Notes: generated by a model from the sequence alone, not told the origin. Counted from the stretch's first letter, positions 50,130 through 59,446 are shown. The stretch: DNA of 64,000 nt from Acidobacteriota bacterium (GCA_903970435.1 CAJCIS010000289.1:22620-86619), one strand, 5' to 3'. Numbers and translations are program-made.

Positions 50130-51874
50130 TGCACTCCCATCACGTGCAATAACGGCGCGCTGCCGGATTGTTCCCGGTCGCGGGCGAGCGCCACACGGCT
50201 GCGTATCAGGGAGGACGCCGCCGCTTCCTGTTGCCCGATCGTGGCGTCCAGGTCGTCGATTTCCGCTGCAAGCTCGGCCTGCATTTCGGCGACCCGGGCG
50301 ATGACGAACTCCTGCTTGCGTGCAATGCCGGCACGCTTGCTGGCGATCGCCTGTTGCCGCGCCGTCACGATGGCGCGCTCCACCATTTCCTGGGCATGGC
50401 GCGCGGAACCGGTCAATATCTTGCCGTCCTGGCCAATGAAAACGTCGGCCAGGTCGATGCGATTTTCCGTCAAAAGCAACTCGCGGGCCTGGTTGGAATG
50501 CATCATGCCGCGCGACTTTACGATCGCTATCGTGCGGGTCCGCTCACCCCCCTCCTCCAGGTTGCGCAGGACCAGCCAGGTGTCGATCAACGAGGAAATT
50601 CCGGCCTCGCTCCGCTCGGTCGAATGTTCCGCGCTCGTCAGGCTTGTGAACATCACCGTTATGCCGCGGAGCTTCATCATATCGACCACGCGCATCAGCA
50701 TCGCCAAAGCCTCGTTGGCGCCGCCGGCCTGTTCGAAGCTGGACACCGGATCGAGCACGACAACCTGGGGCGCGAACTCCTGCACGAGCTTGAGCATGAA
50801 GCTGAGGTGAACCTCCAGCCCGAGGCTGGTCGGACGCGACGCGGCGAAATGCAGGGGGCCTGTCTTGCGCCAGCGGTCCAGGTCTATGCCGACCGACCGC
50901 ATGTTGCGCACGATCTGGTCGGGCGACTCTTCGAACGCGAAATAGATGCAGCGCTCGCCGCGTTGGCAGGCGGCATCGATGAAGTGCGCGGCAAGTGTTG
51001 TCTTTGCCGTGCCGGCGTTGCCCGAGGCGAGCACGGTGCTCCCCCTGAAATAGCCCCCACGGCCTAACATGGCGTCCAGCTTGGGAATGCCGGTGGAAAT
51101 GATGTCCTGCGAAGCGGGGTATTGCAGCCCGATGGCGGTGAGCGGCAATACGGTCAGGCCGTGCCCATCGATCAGGAACGGGTATTCGTTGCTACCATGC
51201 GCCGAGCCGCGATACTTGATAATGCGAAGGCGGCGCGTCGCCACCTGGTCGACCATCCGGTTGTCGAGCTGGATGACGCAATCGGAGACATATTCCTCGA
51301 GGCCGTGACGGGTGAGCGTTCCGTCGCCGCGCTCACTCGTGACGATGGCGGTGATGCCCCTCTCCTTGATCCATGTGAACAGGCGGCGAAGTTCCGCGCG
51401 TACGATGCCGTGATCGGACAGGGAGGCAAACAGAACCTCGATCGTGTCGAGCACGATGCGCTTGGCGCCCACCGCGTCGATCGCCGCACCCAGCCGCACG
51501 AACAAGGCGCCCAAATTGTAGGCGCCGGTCTCCTGTATCTCGTCGCATTCGATCAGCACGTGGTCGATGACGAGTTTCTTGTCGTCAATCATGGCTGGGA
51601 GGTCGAAGCCGAGGGAGGCGACATTGCGTACCAGATCAACCGAACGCTCCTCGAAGCACATCAACACGCCCGCCTCATCGTGTTGCTGAATGCCGCGCAC
51701 GAGGAACTGCACGGCGAGCAATGTCTTGGCGCTGCCGGCCTCACCGCAGACCAACGTCGGGCGGCCGCGCGGAATGCCGCCCTCGGTAATTTCGTCCAGG
51801 CCGTTGATGCCACTGGGGCACTTCAACATTTGCGGCAAAGGCCTGAAGTCCGGCTTGGATTGGCCCGGTGTCAC
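50126..51874 (-). CDS. kaiC: KaiC-family ATPase/autokinase
   Basis: This 582-aa protein has two RecA-like domains as in KaiC. CI (about residues 15-245) has the P-loop GEAGSAKT (44-51) and glutamates in MCFEERSVD. CII (about 255-485) has the P-loop GNAGTAKT (285-292) and FAFEESPDQIV. In both P-loops the glycine before Lys is Ala. The CII site equivalent to the cyanobacterial S431/T432 pair reads GISSLIDTW, giving Ser427-Ser428. A C-terminal coiled coil (about 495-565) follows. The start is GTG with GGAGG eight bases upstream. First gene of a six-gene coupled operon. Confidence 0.93.
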   Translation of the reverse strand: MTPGQSKPDFRPLPQMLKCPSGINGLDEITEGGIPRGRPTLVCGEAGSAKTLLAVQFLVRGIQQHDEAGVLMCFEERSVDLVRNVASLGFDLPAMIDDKKLVIDHVLIECDEIQETGAYNLGALFVRLGAAIDAVGAKRIVLDTIEVLFASLSDHGIVRAELRRLFTWIKERGITAIVTSERGDGTLTRHGLEEYVSDCVIQLDNRMVDQVATRRLRIIKYRGSAHGSNEYPFLIDGHGLTVLPLTAIGLQYPASQDIISTGIPKLDAMLGRGGYFRGSTVLASGNAGTAKTTLAAHFIDAACQRGERCIYFAFEESPDQIVRNMRSVGIDLDRWRKTGPLHFAASRPTSLGLEVHLSFMLKLVQEFAPQVVVLDPVSSFEQAGGANEALAMLMRVVDMMKLRGITVMFTSLTSAEHSTERSEAGISSLIDTWLVLRNLEEGGERTRTIAIVKSRGMMHSNQARELLLTENRIDLADVFIGQDGKILTGSARHAQEMVERAIVTARQQAIASKRAGIARKQEFVIARVAEMQAELAAEIDDLDATIGQQEAAASSLIRSRVALARDREQSGSAPLLHVMGVH

Positions 51875-52301
51875 GAATTTGTCCTCCGCGGCTCGCAGCG
51901 CATCATGTCGCGTCGGTAAGCCCAGCCTAGCGTTGATGCCGAAACACTGCCTGGGCAGCTCGAGAGTATTTGGAAACTCTTAATGAAGGATCAACGGGTT
52001 TTGCAAAGAGGGCGGATTCGGTGGACAGTCGTTTTCTGATTAAGGCGGCGTTCATATCGCGGCAGCCCTCTTCGATTGCCTCGACGTCACTGCCGACCCG
52101 GCATGTCACTGTCAACCCGACATGACAACGTCCGTTGCGTGCAGATGTTATAAAATGTGTGGATGGCCGTTACGATTGAGGCAGGTCGAATGAGGCTGGC
52201 ATTGGCGTTGCCTTCGGCGACCGGGGGTTTCACCCCCCGCCCGCCGGAGGCACTGCCGAATGTCAGGATCAAGGGCGGTTGTTATCACAACCGGTCCGAA
52301 A
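51875..52301. other. kaiC upstream region and a GC-repeat relic
   Basis: No gene is visible in this 427-bp stretch. A direct repeat CCCGGCATGTCA and CCCGACATGACA (about 52098-52124) lies some 230 bp upstream of kaiC and may be regulatory. At 52205-52285, GCCTTCGGCGACCGGGGGTT and ATCAAGGGCGGTTG are degenerate copies of the 34.7-kb hairpin arm, in the same order. It contains the kaiC promoter, not identifiable by eye. Confidence 0.45.
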
Positions 52302-52377
52302 TGGCGTCCCGTACGGGATTCGAACCCGTGTTACCAACGTGAAAGGCTAGTGTCCTGGGCCTCTAGACGAACGGGAC
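52302..52377 (-). tRNA. tRNA-Glu (anticodon UUC)
   Basis: Read on the minus strand it starts GTCCCGTTCGTCTAGAGGCC, has the anticodon loop CTTTCAC (anticodon TTC) closed by the stem CTAGC/GTTGG, the T-arm GGGTTCGAATCCC and ends GGGAC-GCCA. The acceptor stem GTCCCGT pairs with ACGGGAC. Length is 76 nt with the CCA encoded. The match to bacterial tRNA-Glu is unambiguous. Confidence 0.97.
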
Positions 52378-52530
52378 AGCGCGGTTCGGGGTAGCTTTCC
52401 CACGCCAGAGGGTCAAGGTCCCCGCCGCTGCACCGACCAGCACCCCCACCCTGTAAGCATTGACCTTCCGGCCCAAATACCGTCCCAAACGCCCCGCCGC
52501 GGTGCGGCCGAGAAACACGTCTGGAGGTTC

Positions 52531-55242
52531 ATGGTGCGTCAACTAGCCAGAGTCGGGTTCCTCCTGGGCGCGGTCTCCTGCCTTGCGCTGGCCGCCGCGG
52601 GCCGGGCGCGAGCGGACACGCCCTCGCCCACCGCGGTGCCCGACCCCGTCGCCACACGCAACGCGGTGCAGCGCGCCACCTTGCCGAATGGGCTGCGCGT
52701 GGTGATCGTGCCCAACCGGCTGGCCCCCGTCGTCACCACGGAAATCAACTATCTGGCCGGGTCCGGCGACGCGCCGCCCGGATTTCCCGGCACCGCGCAC
52801 GCGCTGGAACACATGATGTTCCGCGGCAGCCAGGGGCTGGACCGCGACCAGCTCGCCGAGCTCGGCGCCGCCCTCGGCGGCTCCTACAACGCCGACACCA
52901 CGGAAACCGTCACCCAGTATTTCTACACCGTGCCGGCGGAGGACCTCGCCGTCGCGCTGCGCACCGAAGGCCTGCGCATGCGCGGCCTCAGCCTGAACCA
53001 GGCCGACTGGGACAAGGAACGCGGCGCCATCGAGCAGGAGGTTTCGCGCGACCTCTCCAGCCCGATCTACGCCTACCTGTCGCAGCTGCAGGCGATCATG
53101 TTCGCCGGCACGCCCTACGAACACGACGCCCTCGGCACCCGGCCGTCCTTCGACAAGACCGACGCCACCTTGCTGCGCGCCTTCTATGAGCGCTGGTATG
53201 CGCCCAACAACGCCATCCTGGTCATCGCCGGCGACGTGGACGCGGCCCAGGCACTCGCGCAGGTGCGACAGATTCTCGGCGACATTCCGCGCCGCGACAT
53301 CCCCGCCCATCCGCCCGTCACGCTGCAACCGGTGCAAGCCAAAACCCTGGCGCTGCCCACCGACTTCCCGGTCGGGCTGGCCACCATCGCCTGGCGCATG
53401 CCGGGCCTGAAGGACCGCGATTTCGCCGCGTCCGACATCCTTTCCGACATTATCGGCAGCCAGCGCGCGGACCTGTACGGCCTGGTCCCGGCCGGCCGCG
53501 CGCTGTTCAGCGAATTCGTCTATTTGCCGAAGCCCGATGCCGGCTATGCCGTTGCCGTCGGCGGCTTTCCCAAGGGCGGCGACCCGGCCCCGCTGCTGGC
53601 GGACATGCGCCGCGTCATCGCCAACACCGCGGCGCACGGCGTGTCGCCCGAATTGCTGGAGGCGGCGCGGCGCCAGGAACTCGCCCAGCTCGCCTTCAAG
53701 AACGACAGCATTTCGGGCCTGGCGGAAAGCTGGTCGAAGGCGCTGGCGTTCGAGGGCGCGCAGTCGCCGGACGACGTGGCCCATGCCTACCAGGCGGTCA
53801 CGCTGGAAGACGTCAACCGGCTCGCGCGCACCCTGCTGACCGAAGATCGCGCCGTCACCGCCATCCTGACGCCGGAAAACGCCGGCGCGCCGACCGCCGG
53901 GCGCGGCTTCGGCGGCGCGGAATCGTTTGGAACGCCGCCGGACAAACCGGTGCCGCTGCCCGAATGGGCGTCGCAGGCGCTCGACACGCTGCAATTGCCG
54001 CCGGCCGCCGCGCCGCCGACCGTCAGCATGTTGCCCAACGGCCTGCGCCTGATCGTGCAACCCGAGCATGTCGGGCACACCATTTCGGTTTACGGGCATG
54101 TCCGCCAGAACACCGATATGCAGGAAGCAGCCGGCCGCGAGGGTATCGGCCAGGTGACCTCGGAATTGTTCAGCTACGGCACGCAGTCGCAGGATCGCCT
54201 GGCGTTCCAGAAAGCGCTCGACGACATTGCCGCCCAGGAAGAGGCAGGCACCAGCTTCTCGCTCAAGGTTCTAACCGCGCAATTCGAACCCGGCATGAAA
54301 TTGCTGGCCGACAACGAGTTGCGGCCGGCCTTCCCGCCGCAGGCCTTCGCGGTCGTGCGGCGGCAGGTGGCGCAGGGGCTGGCCGGGCTGCTGCAATCGC
54401 CGGATTATCGTTTCAAGCGCGCGGTGGCCCGTTCGCTGGCGCCCGCCGGCGATCCGTCCTTGCGCGAAGCCACACCCGAAACCGTCATGTCGCTCACGCC
54501 GGACCACCTGCACGCATTCTACCAGGCGGCCTTCCGCCCCGACCTTGCCACCATCGTGGTGGCCGGCGACGTCACGCCGGCCGAGGCGCAGCGCGTGGTG
54601 GCCGCCACGTTCGGCGCCTGGCACGCCGACGGTCCCACGCCCGTGGTGGACCTGCCGCCGGTTGGTCCCAGCCACGCCGCCTCCGCGCAGGTGCCCGACC
54701 CCACCAGCGTGCAGGACGAGGTGGCGCTGACGGAGACCATTCCGCTGTCCGTCACCAACCCGGACCGTTTCACCCTCATGCTGGGCAATACGGTGCTGGG
54801 CGGCGGCTTCTTCTCCCGCCTGTTCCGCGACCTGCGCATCAAGTCCGGCTACGTCTACAACGTCGACAGCGAACTGAACTGGAACCGCACGCGCAGCGAT
54901 TATTCGGCCGATTTCGGCTGCGATCCGCAAAATGTGCCGCGCGCGCGGGCACTTCTGGTGCGCGACATCAAGGACATGCAGGCCACGCCGGTCACCGACC
55001 TGGAGCTGACCCGCGCGAAAGCGCAAATGCTGCGCCGGCTGCCGATGCAACGCGACAGCATTGCGGGAATCGCCGGGCTTTACCTGCGGCTGATCGATCT
55101 GGGGCTGCCGCTGAATACGCCGCAAATCGGCGCCGAGCGGATCTTCGCCACCACCGCGCCGCAAATCCAGGACGCGTTCAAGTCGTTCCTGCGGCCGGAC
55201 GAGTTGGCGCAGGTGGTCAAAGGGCCGCCGCCGGGGCAGTAG
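52531..55242 (+). CDS. M16 family metallopeptidase (two-domain, secreted)
   Basis: This 903-aa zinc peptidase is of the pitrilysin/processing-peptidase type. A signal peptide (residues 1-28, ending ARA) predicts export. The inverted zinc motif is H90-A-L-E93-H94 (TAHALEHMMFRG), with the third ligand probably the Glu in ERGAIEQEVSRD. The second M16 half (about 500-880) lacks the zinc motif and starts VSMLPNGLRLIVQPEHVGHT. Its HNTVL-like GNTVLGGGFFSRLFRDLR is typical. It likely degrades peptides in the periplasm. Upstream is the tRNA on the other strand. Confidence 0.92.
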   Translation: MVRQLARVGFLLGAVSCLALAAAGRARADTPSPTAVPDPVATRNAVQRATLPNGLRVVIVPNRLAPVVTTEINYLAGSGDAPPGFPGTAHALEHMMFRGSQGLDRDQLAELGAALGGSYNADTTETVTQYFYTVPAEDLAVALRTEGLRMRGLSLNQADWDKERGAIEQEVSRDLSSPIYAYLSQLQAIMFAGTPYEHDALGTRPSFDKTDATLLRAFYERWYAPNNAILVIAGDVDAAQALAQVRQILGDIPRRDIPAHPPVTLQPVQAKTLALPTDFPVGLATIAWRMPGLKDRDFAASDILSDIIGSQRADLYGLVPAGRALFSEFVYLPKPDAGYAVAVGGFPKGGDPAPLLADMRRVIANTAAHGVSPELLEAARRQELAQLAFKNDSISGLAESWSKALAFEGAQSPDDVAHAYQAVTLEDVNRLARTLLTEDRAVTAILTPENAGAPTAGRGFGGAESFGTPPDKPVPLPEWASQALDTLQLPPAAAPPTVSMLPNGLRLIVQPEHVGHTISVYGHVRQNTDMQEAAGREGIGQVTSELFSYGTQSQDRLAFQKALDDIAAQEEAGTSFSLKVLTAQFEPGMKLLADNELRPAFPPQAFAVVRRQVAQGLAGLLQSPDYRFKRAVARSLAPAGDPSLREATPETVMSLTPDHLHAFYQAAFRPDLATIVVAGDVTPAEAQRVVAATFGAWHADGPTPVVDLPPVGPSHAASAQVPDPTSVQDEVALTETIPLSVTNPDRFTLMLGNTVLGGGFFSRLFRDLRIKSGYVYNVDSELNWNRTRSDYSADFGCDPQNVPRARALLVRDIKDMQATPVTDLELTRAKAQMLRRLPMQRDSIAGIAGLYLRLIDLGLPLNTPQIGAERIFATTAPQIQDAFKSFLRPDELAQVVKGPPPGQ

Positions 55243-55613
55243 AGGAAGAAGGCCAGGGCTCTGCCCCCTGGACCCCCCGCGTTTCGCCTTCGGCGACCGG
55301 GGGTTTCACCCCCTGGACCCCCGACCGGCGTGCCGCCGGCGTCTCAAGCGCTGCGCGGCAAAGCCCGCCGCCTTTCTTCGGTGGGTGAGCCTCAAGGCAG
55401 GTTGGTATGACACCCACGGTGCCTGCAGGCCGGCCGCCAGCGCGCGACCACCCGGGCCATTGTATCATTTGCGGGGTGGCCGGGCTTGGGTGCGGGCCAC
55501 TCCCGCGCCGAAACTAACTCACTACCGCAGTAACAACCGGTTGACACGGGCACATGCCTGGGCAATTGGTCCGCGGCCCGGTAATTTCACGCCCGAATTC
55601 GAGAGGATTTATA
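55243..55613. repeat. GC-rich repeat region upstream of the phosphoesterase
   Basis: No gene is visible. At about 55280-55313, GCGTTTCGCCTTCGGCGACC, then GGGGGTTTCACCCCC, repeats the inner part of the 34.7-kb hairpin arm and its cousin at 52.2 kb. CTCTGCCCCCTGGACCCCC at 55260-55278 is another copy of a GC hairpin unit also seen near 60.44 kb. A run CCGGCGTGCCGCCGGCGTC follows. The last 60 bp hold the ribosome site GAGAGG for the next gene. Confidence 0.6.
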
Positions 55614-57029
55614 ATGCGCGCCAATCGCGTGGTTTTATGGACGGGATTGCTAGCTACCTTGGCATTGGCCGCACACGCAGCACCTAAATTCAAACACATC
55701 GTTATCGTGGATCAGGAAAATCGAACGCCGGACAACATATTCGGCAGCAACCCCAATTTCGAACGCGGCGTCGATATCCAGAATTTCGGCATAGACTCCA
55801 AAGGTCACAGGATTGCCTTCACGCCGGTGGCGCTCGCCGGCTGTTACGATATTTCGCACAGCCATAAAGAATTCGAGGCGATGCTGACGCAGGGGGCCGA
55901 CCGCGAGCAAACCAAAGCCAAGCGGGACTGCCATCTGCCGGCCGATCCGGAATTCAAATACATCGACAACTCCACTGGCACCGTGCAGCCCTATTTCGAC
56001 ATCGCCACCACGTATGGCTTTGCCAACCGCATGTTTCAGACCAACCAGGGTCCGAGCTTCCCGTCACATCAATTCATTTTCGGGGGCACCTCGTCGCCCT
56101 CCACCGACAGTCCGTTGTTCGCTTCGGAGAACGTGGCCATCAAGGGAGCTGCCGCGGGGTGCATCGCGCCGGCGGGGCAGACGGTCAAGCTGATCGACGG
56201 GTTCGGACACGAACACCACAACCCGCCGATCTACCCCTGCTTCGAGCGGCCGACGCTGAGCGATCTGCTCGTCAAGGCGGGGATCGGCTGGCGTTACTAC
56301 GCCCCGAAACCCGGCTCGATCTGGACGGCGCCGGACGCCATAGCGCACATTTGCATGCCGTCCAAGGTGAAAGGCAAATTGCGATGCACCGGCTCTCAAT
56401 GGACCCAGCACGTCGTACCCAGAAATCCGGCACAGGCGCTGACCGACGTTGAAAGTTGCAATTTGCAAGCGGTCAGTTGGGTGATCCCCACCGCCGAAGA
56501 GTCGGATCACGCCGGCAGCAACGTCGGCCTCGGGCCGGCCTGGGTGGCGAGTATCGTGAACACCATCGGCCGGCAGGCCACCTGCCGCAACGGCGAGACC
56601 TACTGGAACGATACCGCCATCCTGATCACGTGGGACGATTGGGGCGGCTGGTACGATCATGTCGCCCCGCTCGCGGTCGATATCCGCAAGCGCGGCGGGC
56701 GGCCGCAGTGGGGTGACGGATACACCTACGGCTTCCGCGTGCCGCTGATGGTGGTATCGGCCTATACCCAGGCCGGCACGGTGAGCAACAGCCCCTATGA
56801 TTTCGGCAGCATGCTCTACTTCATCGAGCGGAATTTCGGCCTCGGCTTTATCGGCCCCGGCACCAGTATCTACAGCAATTACGCCGATTACCATGCGCAG
56901 GACCGCGGCCCGCTGTCGGATTTCTTCAACCTGGGCAACGCCCGCCCCTTTGTTGCGATCCCAACCAAGATGACCGCGCAGGATTTCATCGATGCGCCGC
57001 CGTCAGACTTGCCGCCCGACGACGACTGA
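55614..57029 (+). CDS. Secreted phosphoesterase (phospholipase C/acid phosphatase type)
   Basis: This 471-aa protein has a signal peptide (RVVLWTGLLATLALAAHA) and the phosphoesterase motif IVIVDQENRTPDNIFGSNPN, the Glu-Asn pair that binds the metal in this family. Further blocks are FQTNQGPSFPSHQFIFGGTS and LITWDDWGGWYDHVAP, which contain Asp/His residues of the active site. The ATG at 55614 has GAGAGG eight bases upstream; an earlier ATG adds a non-signal extension. Substrates of the family include phospholipids and phosphate monoesters. The stop is followed by a single right-type repeat arm. Confidence 0.87.
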   Translation: MRANRVVLWTGLLATLALAAHAAPKFKHIVIVDQENRTPDNIFGSNPNFERGVDIQNFGIDSKGHRIAFTPVALAGCYDISHSHKEFEAMLTQGADREQTKAKRDCHLPADPEFKYIDNSTGTVQPYFDIATTYGFANRMFQTNQGPSFPSHQFIFGGTSSPSTDSPLFASENVAIKGAAAGCIAPAGQTVKLIDGFGHEHHNPPIYPCFERPTLSDLLVKAGIGWRYYAPKPGSIWTAPDAIAHICMPSKVKGKLRCTGSQWTQHVVPRNPAQALTDVESCNLQAVSWVIPTAEESDHAGSNVGLGPAWVASIVNTIGRQATCRNGETYWNDTAILITWDDWGGWYDHVAPLAVDIRKRGGRPQWGDGYTYGFRVPLMVVSAYTQAGTVSNSPYDFGSMLYFIERNFGLGFIGPGTSIYSNYADYHAQDRGPLSDFFNLGNARPFVAIPTKMTAQDFIDAPPSDLPPDDD

Positions 57030-57030
57030 T

Positions 57031-57073
57031 AAAAGTCTTTTGGTTCTTTCTTTCGAAGAAGAACTGCTTCCTA
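57031..57073. repeat. Dispersed AT-rich repeat, locus 14 (single right-type arm)
   Basis: AAAAGTCTTTTGGTTCTTTC, then TTTCGAAGAAGAACTGCTTCC, begins two bases after the phosphoesterase stop. There is no left arm or core. Confidence 0.78.
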
Positions 57074-57279
57074 CCCCCATTGCCTTGCAGACGGCTTTCG
57101 ACCAGGGCGCGCAGAGCGGGTTCGCGACGATCTATATTCAGATTGAGGACCCGGACGGCACTGCGCCGACGCTACAGATCGAGCAAGGCCAGCAAGCTAT
57201 TGTGTCTGTGGTGCAGCCCACCGCCAATCCCGGCAACGACAAATACGCTATACGTGCGAAAAATTCGCTCTTGACGTGA
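57073..57279 (+). pseudogene. Coding-like remnant (C-terminal fragment of an unknown protein)
   Basis: The frame from 57073 to the TGA at 57277-57279 reads IALQTAFDQGAQSGFATIYI, then QIEDPDGTAPTLQIEQGQQA, with normal codon use and a predicted beta-rich composition. It has no start codon with a ribosome site and begins right at the repeat arm, as if a gene had been truncated there. No family is recognised. It may be the tail of a prophage or surface protein. Confidence 0.4.
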
Positions 57280-57306
57280 CCATTCAGCCCGTGCGACGGT
57301 CGCGGC

Positions 57307-57603
57307 ATGCACTTGCGCGAATACCTCGAGGGTTCAGACGGTCGGAAGCTACCCGCGGCTACTTTTGCCCGCCTAATGGGAGTGGCAACAGCCACCGTCC
57401 TCCGCTGGGCGAACGGCACTTTGACGCCAAGCCCGGCCGCTATGCGGAAAATGTATGAAGTCACCAAAGGGCAGGTGCGGCCTGACGATATGGTGCTCAA
57501 AGTCGGGGATTCCCTACGCCGCCGCGGCATCCTGCACGACAAAACTAACACTCTCGGCCCCGTTCCAGCGCTCCGCGCGCAGGTGCCCCGCAAGATGCAG
57601 TAG
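57307..57603 (+). CDS. Small Cro/XRE-like helix-turn-helix protein
   Basis: This 98-aa protein has a helix-turn-helix: AATFARLMGVATATVLRWAN (residues 17-36), then GTLTPSPAAMRKMYEVT, the usual Cro/XRE second part. The last 30 residues lie antisense to the recJ 3' end and may be read-through sequence. No ribosome site precedes the ATG at 57307. Such small regulators are common in phage or mobile DNA; together with the remnant just upstream it may mark a degraded insertion. The DNA target is unknown. Confidence 0.62.
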   Translation: MHLREYLEGSDGRKLPAATFARLMGVATATVLRWANGTLTPSPAAMRKMYEVTKGQVRPDDMVLKVGDSLRRRGILHDKTNTLGPVPALRAQVPRKMQ

Positions 57604-59292
57604 CCCGCCCGCCCGGTCGGTCAGCGCGCGCGCCACCGGGCCGTCGCCGGCGCGGAAGAGCAACGTTTTCACCCGCCCGCCGCCGGCTTCCACGAACGCG
57701 CGCACCGTGTTGCCATCGTTGCCCAGCCGATCGACGCGCGACACGCGCACGCCGGGCAACACCAGCACCGGCTCCGGATTGCCGGCGCCGAACGGCGCCA
57801 GGCGGGATAATGTGCGCGCCAGATCCAAGGTGGCACCCGGCGCGGTGACCGTGGCCTCGATATCGAGATGCGGCCGCGGCGGCAGGTCGAGCACCGCGGC
57901 GAGGCGGTCGTTGAGAAAGGCGTGCAACCCGGGCTGTGCCGCGATTTCGTAGGAAAATCCGGCCGCCATCGCATGGCCGCCGCCGCTGACCAGCAACCCG
58001 GATTGGCGGGCGGCAATAATGGCGGCGCCGAGATCGATACCGGGAACGGAACGGCCGGACCCCTTCACCAGGCCTTCCGCGTGGCCGCCGACGCAGGCCG
58101 GGCGGTTGAATTTTTCCCTGAGCCTGCCGGCCACGATACCAACCACGCCGGGGTGCCAGGTGGCGCCGCTGACCACCAGCACGGCGTGGCCGCCTTGCAT
58201 TTGCGCCGCGGCCGCCGACATCGCGGCGTCCAGCACGCCGGATTCGACATGCTGGCGCTGCCGGTTGACCGCATCGAGACGTTCCGCCAGCGCGCGCGCC
58301 TCGAGCGGGTCCTCGCACAGCAGCAGCCGCAGGCCGAGATCCGATTCGCTGATGCGGCCGCCGGCATTGATACGCGGTCCGAGCGCGAAACCACATGTCA
58401 TGGCGCTGGGACGGTCGCGCACCGCGGCCACGTCCAGCAAAGCTGCCACGCCGGGCCGCACGCGCGTCGCCATGAGCTTGAGGCCCTGGGTGACGAGCGC
58501 GCGGTTGAGGCCGATGAGCGGCATGACATCGCACACCGTGGCCAGCGCCACCAGATCGAGCAGGGAACGAAGATCGGGTTCCGGCCGGGCGGCGAAGAAA
58601 TTTTGCCGCCGCAACGTCCGCACCGTGGCGATGGCGGTCATGAAGGCCACGCCCGCGGCGCACAAATTGCGCAAGCCGCTGGTGTCGTCGAGCCGGTTCG
58701 GATTGACGGTGGCGTGCACCGGCGGCGGCGGGCCTTCGGCCTTGTGGTGGTCGAGGATGATGATGTCGGCGCGGCCGTGCAGGGCCGCCAGCGGAACCGC
58801 CGCCGCGGTGCCGCAATCCACGCACACCACCAGCGTGGCGCCTCGATCGGAAAGAGCAACGAGCGCGCCTTCGTTGGGGCCGTAGCCTTCGGCCAGGCGA
58901 TCGGGAATGTGGGTGTGCACGGTGCAGCCGAGCATGCGCAGAAAGGTGGCGAGCAGCGCGGTGCCGCAGGCGCCGTCCACATCGTAATCGCCGAAAATGG
59001 CAACCGTTTCGGCGCCGGTGATGGCGGCCGCGAGCCGCGCGGCGGCCACCTCCATGTCCATCATCAGCGCGGGGTCGGGCAGCAGGGCGCGCAGGGTGGG
59101 ATTGAGAAAGTCGGCGGCCTCGTCAGGCGAAATGCCGCGTGCGGCCATGATGCGGCCGACGATTTCCGGCACGCCAAGGCGTTGGGAGAGGGCAAAGCCG
59201 AGCCGGTCCTCGGCGGTGCGCCAGCGCCAGTAGCGGCCGCCCAGGCTTTCGGTGACGCAAAGGACCGCGTCCATGTGGGCCATGCCGTCCAT
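57514..59292 (-). CDS. recJ: RecJ, single-strand-specific 5'-3' exonuclease
   Basis: This 592-aa DHH-family nuclease functions in recombination and mismatch repair. Motifs are FGDYDVDGACG, VVCVDCGTAA, ILDHHKAEG (DHH) and the later GPRINAGGRISESDLG, with the DHHA1 region near SGGGHAMAAGFSYEI. The C-terminal OB-like domain covers about 470-590. The start is one of several clustered ATGs (59292, 59283, 59274); the family N-terminus begins close to SLGGRYWRWR. Its 3' end overlaps the HTH gene antisense. It is downstream of glpX on the same strand, with a repeat between them. Confidence 0.94.
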   Translation of the reverse strand: MDGMAHMDAVLCVTESLGGRYWRWRTAEDRLGFALSQRLGVPEIVGRIMAARGISPDEAADFLNPTLRALLPDPALMMDMEVAAARLAAAITGAETVAIFGDYDVDGACGTALLATFLRMLGCTVHTHIPDRLAEGYGPNEGALVALSDRGATLVVCVDCGTAAAVPLAALHGRADIIILDHHKAEGPPPPVHATVNPNRLDDTSGLRNLCAAGVAFMTAIATVRTLRRQNFFAARPEPDLRSLLDLVALATVCDVMPLIGLNRALVTQGLKLMATRVRPGVAALLDVAAVRDRPSAMTCGFALGPRINAGGRISESDLGLRLLLCEDPLEARALAERLDAVNRQRQHVESGVLDAAMSAAAAQMQGGHAVLVVSGATWHPGVVGIVAGRLREKFNRPACVGGHAEGLVKGSGRSVPGIDLGAAIIAARQSGLLVSGGGHAMAAGFSYEIAAQPGLHAFLNDRLAAVLDLPPRPHLDIEATVTAPGATLDLARTLSRLAPFGAGNPEPVLVLPGVRVSRVDRLGNDGNTVRAFVEAGGGRVKTLLFRAGDGPVARALTDRAGGLLHLAGHLRAERWNGAESVSFVVQDAAAA

Positions 59293-59296
59293 TACG

Positions 59297-59437
59297 AAGA
59301 AGTCGTTCTTTTTTGAAAAAAAGAACCAAAAAACTCTTGTCTGTTGCGGTTTGCACCGGACGTGGTTACTTGCGCCGGGCGTTGCGCGGCACAGATAAAA
59401 GTTTTTTGGTTCTTTTTTTCAAAAAAGAACTGCTGGC
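59297..59437. repeat. Dispersed AT-rich repeat, locus 15 (complete, two arms)
   Basis: Left arm 59297-59340 (GAAGTCG, then TTCTTTTTTGAAAAAAAGAA), right arm about 59396-59437. The roughly 55-bp core TGCGGTTTGCACCGGACGTG has partial similarity to the shared core. It lies between glpX and recJ, 3' of glpX. Confidence 0.86.
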
Positions 59438-59446
59438 TTCCCTCCT

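Noticed and set aside
44082..51874. A true circadian clock
   Set aside because: kaiA is absent from the window and sequence alone cannot show oscillation; only a Kai-based signalling module is claimed.
57073..57603. An intact prophage or integrative element
   Set aside because: No integrase, structural gene or attachment site is visible; only a small HTH gene and a fragment remain.
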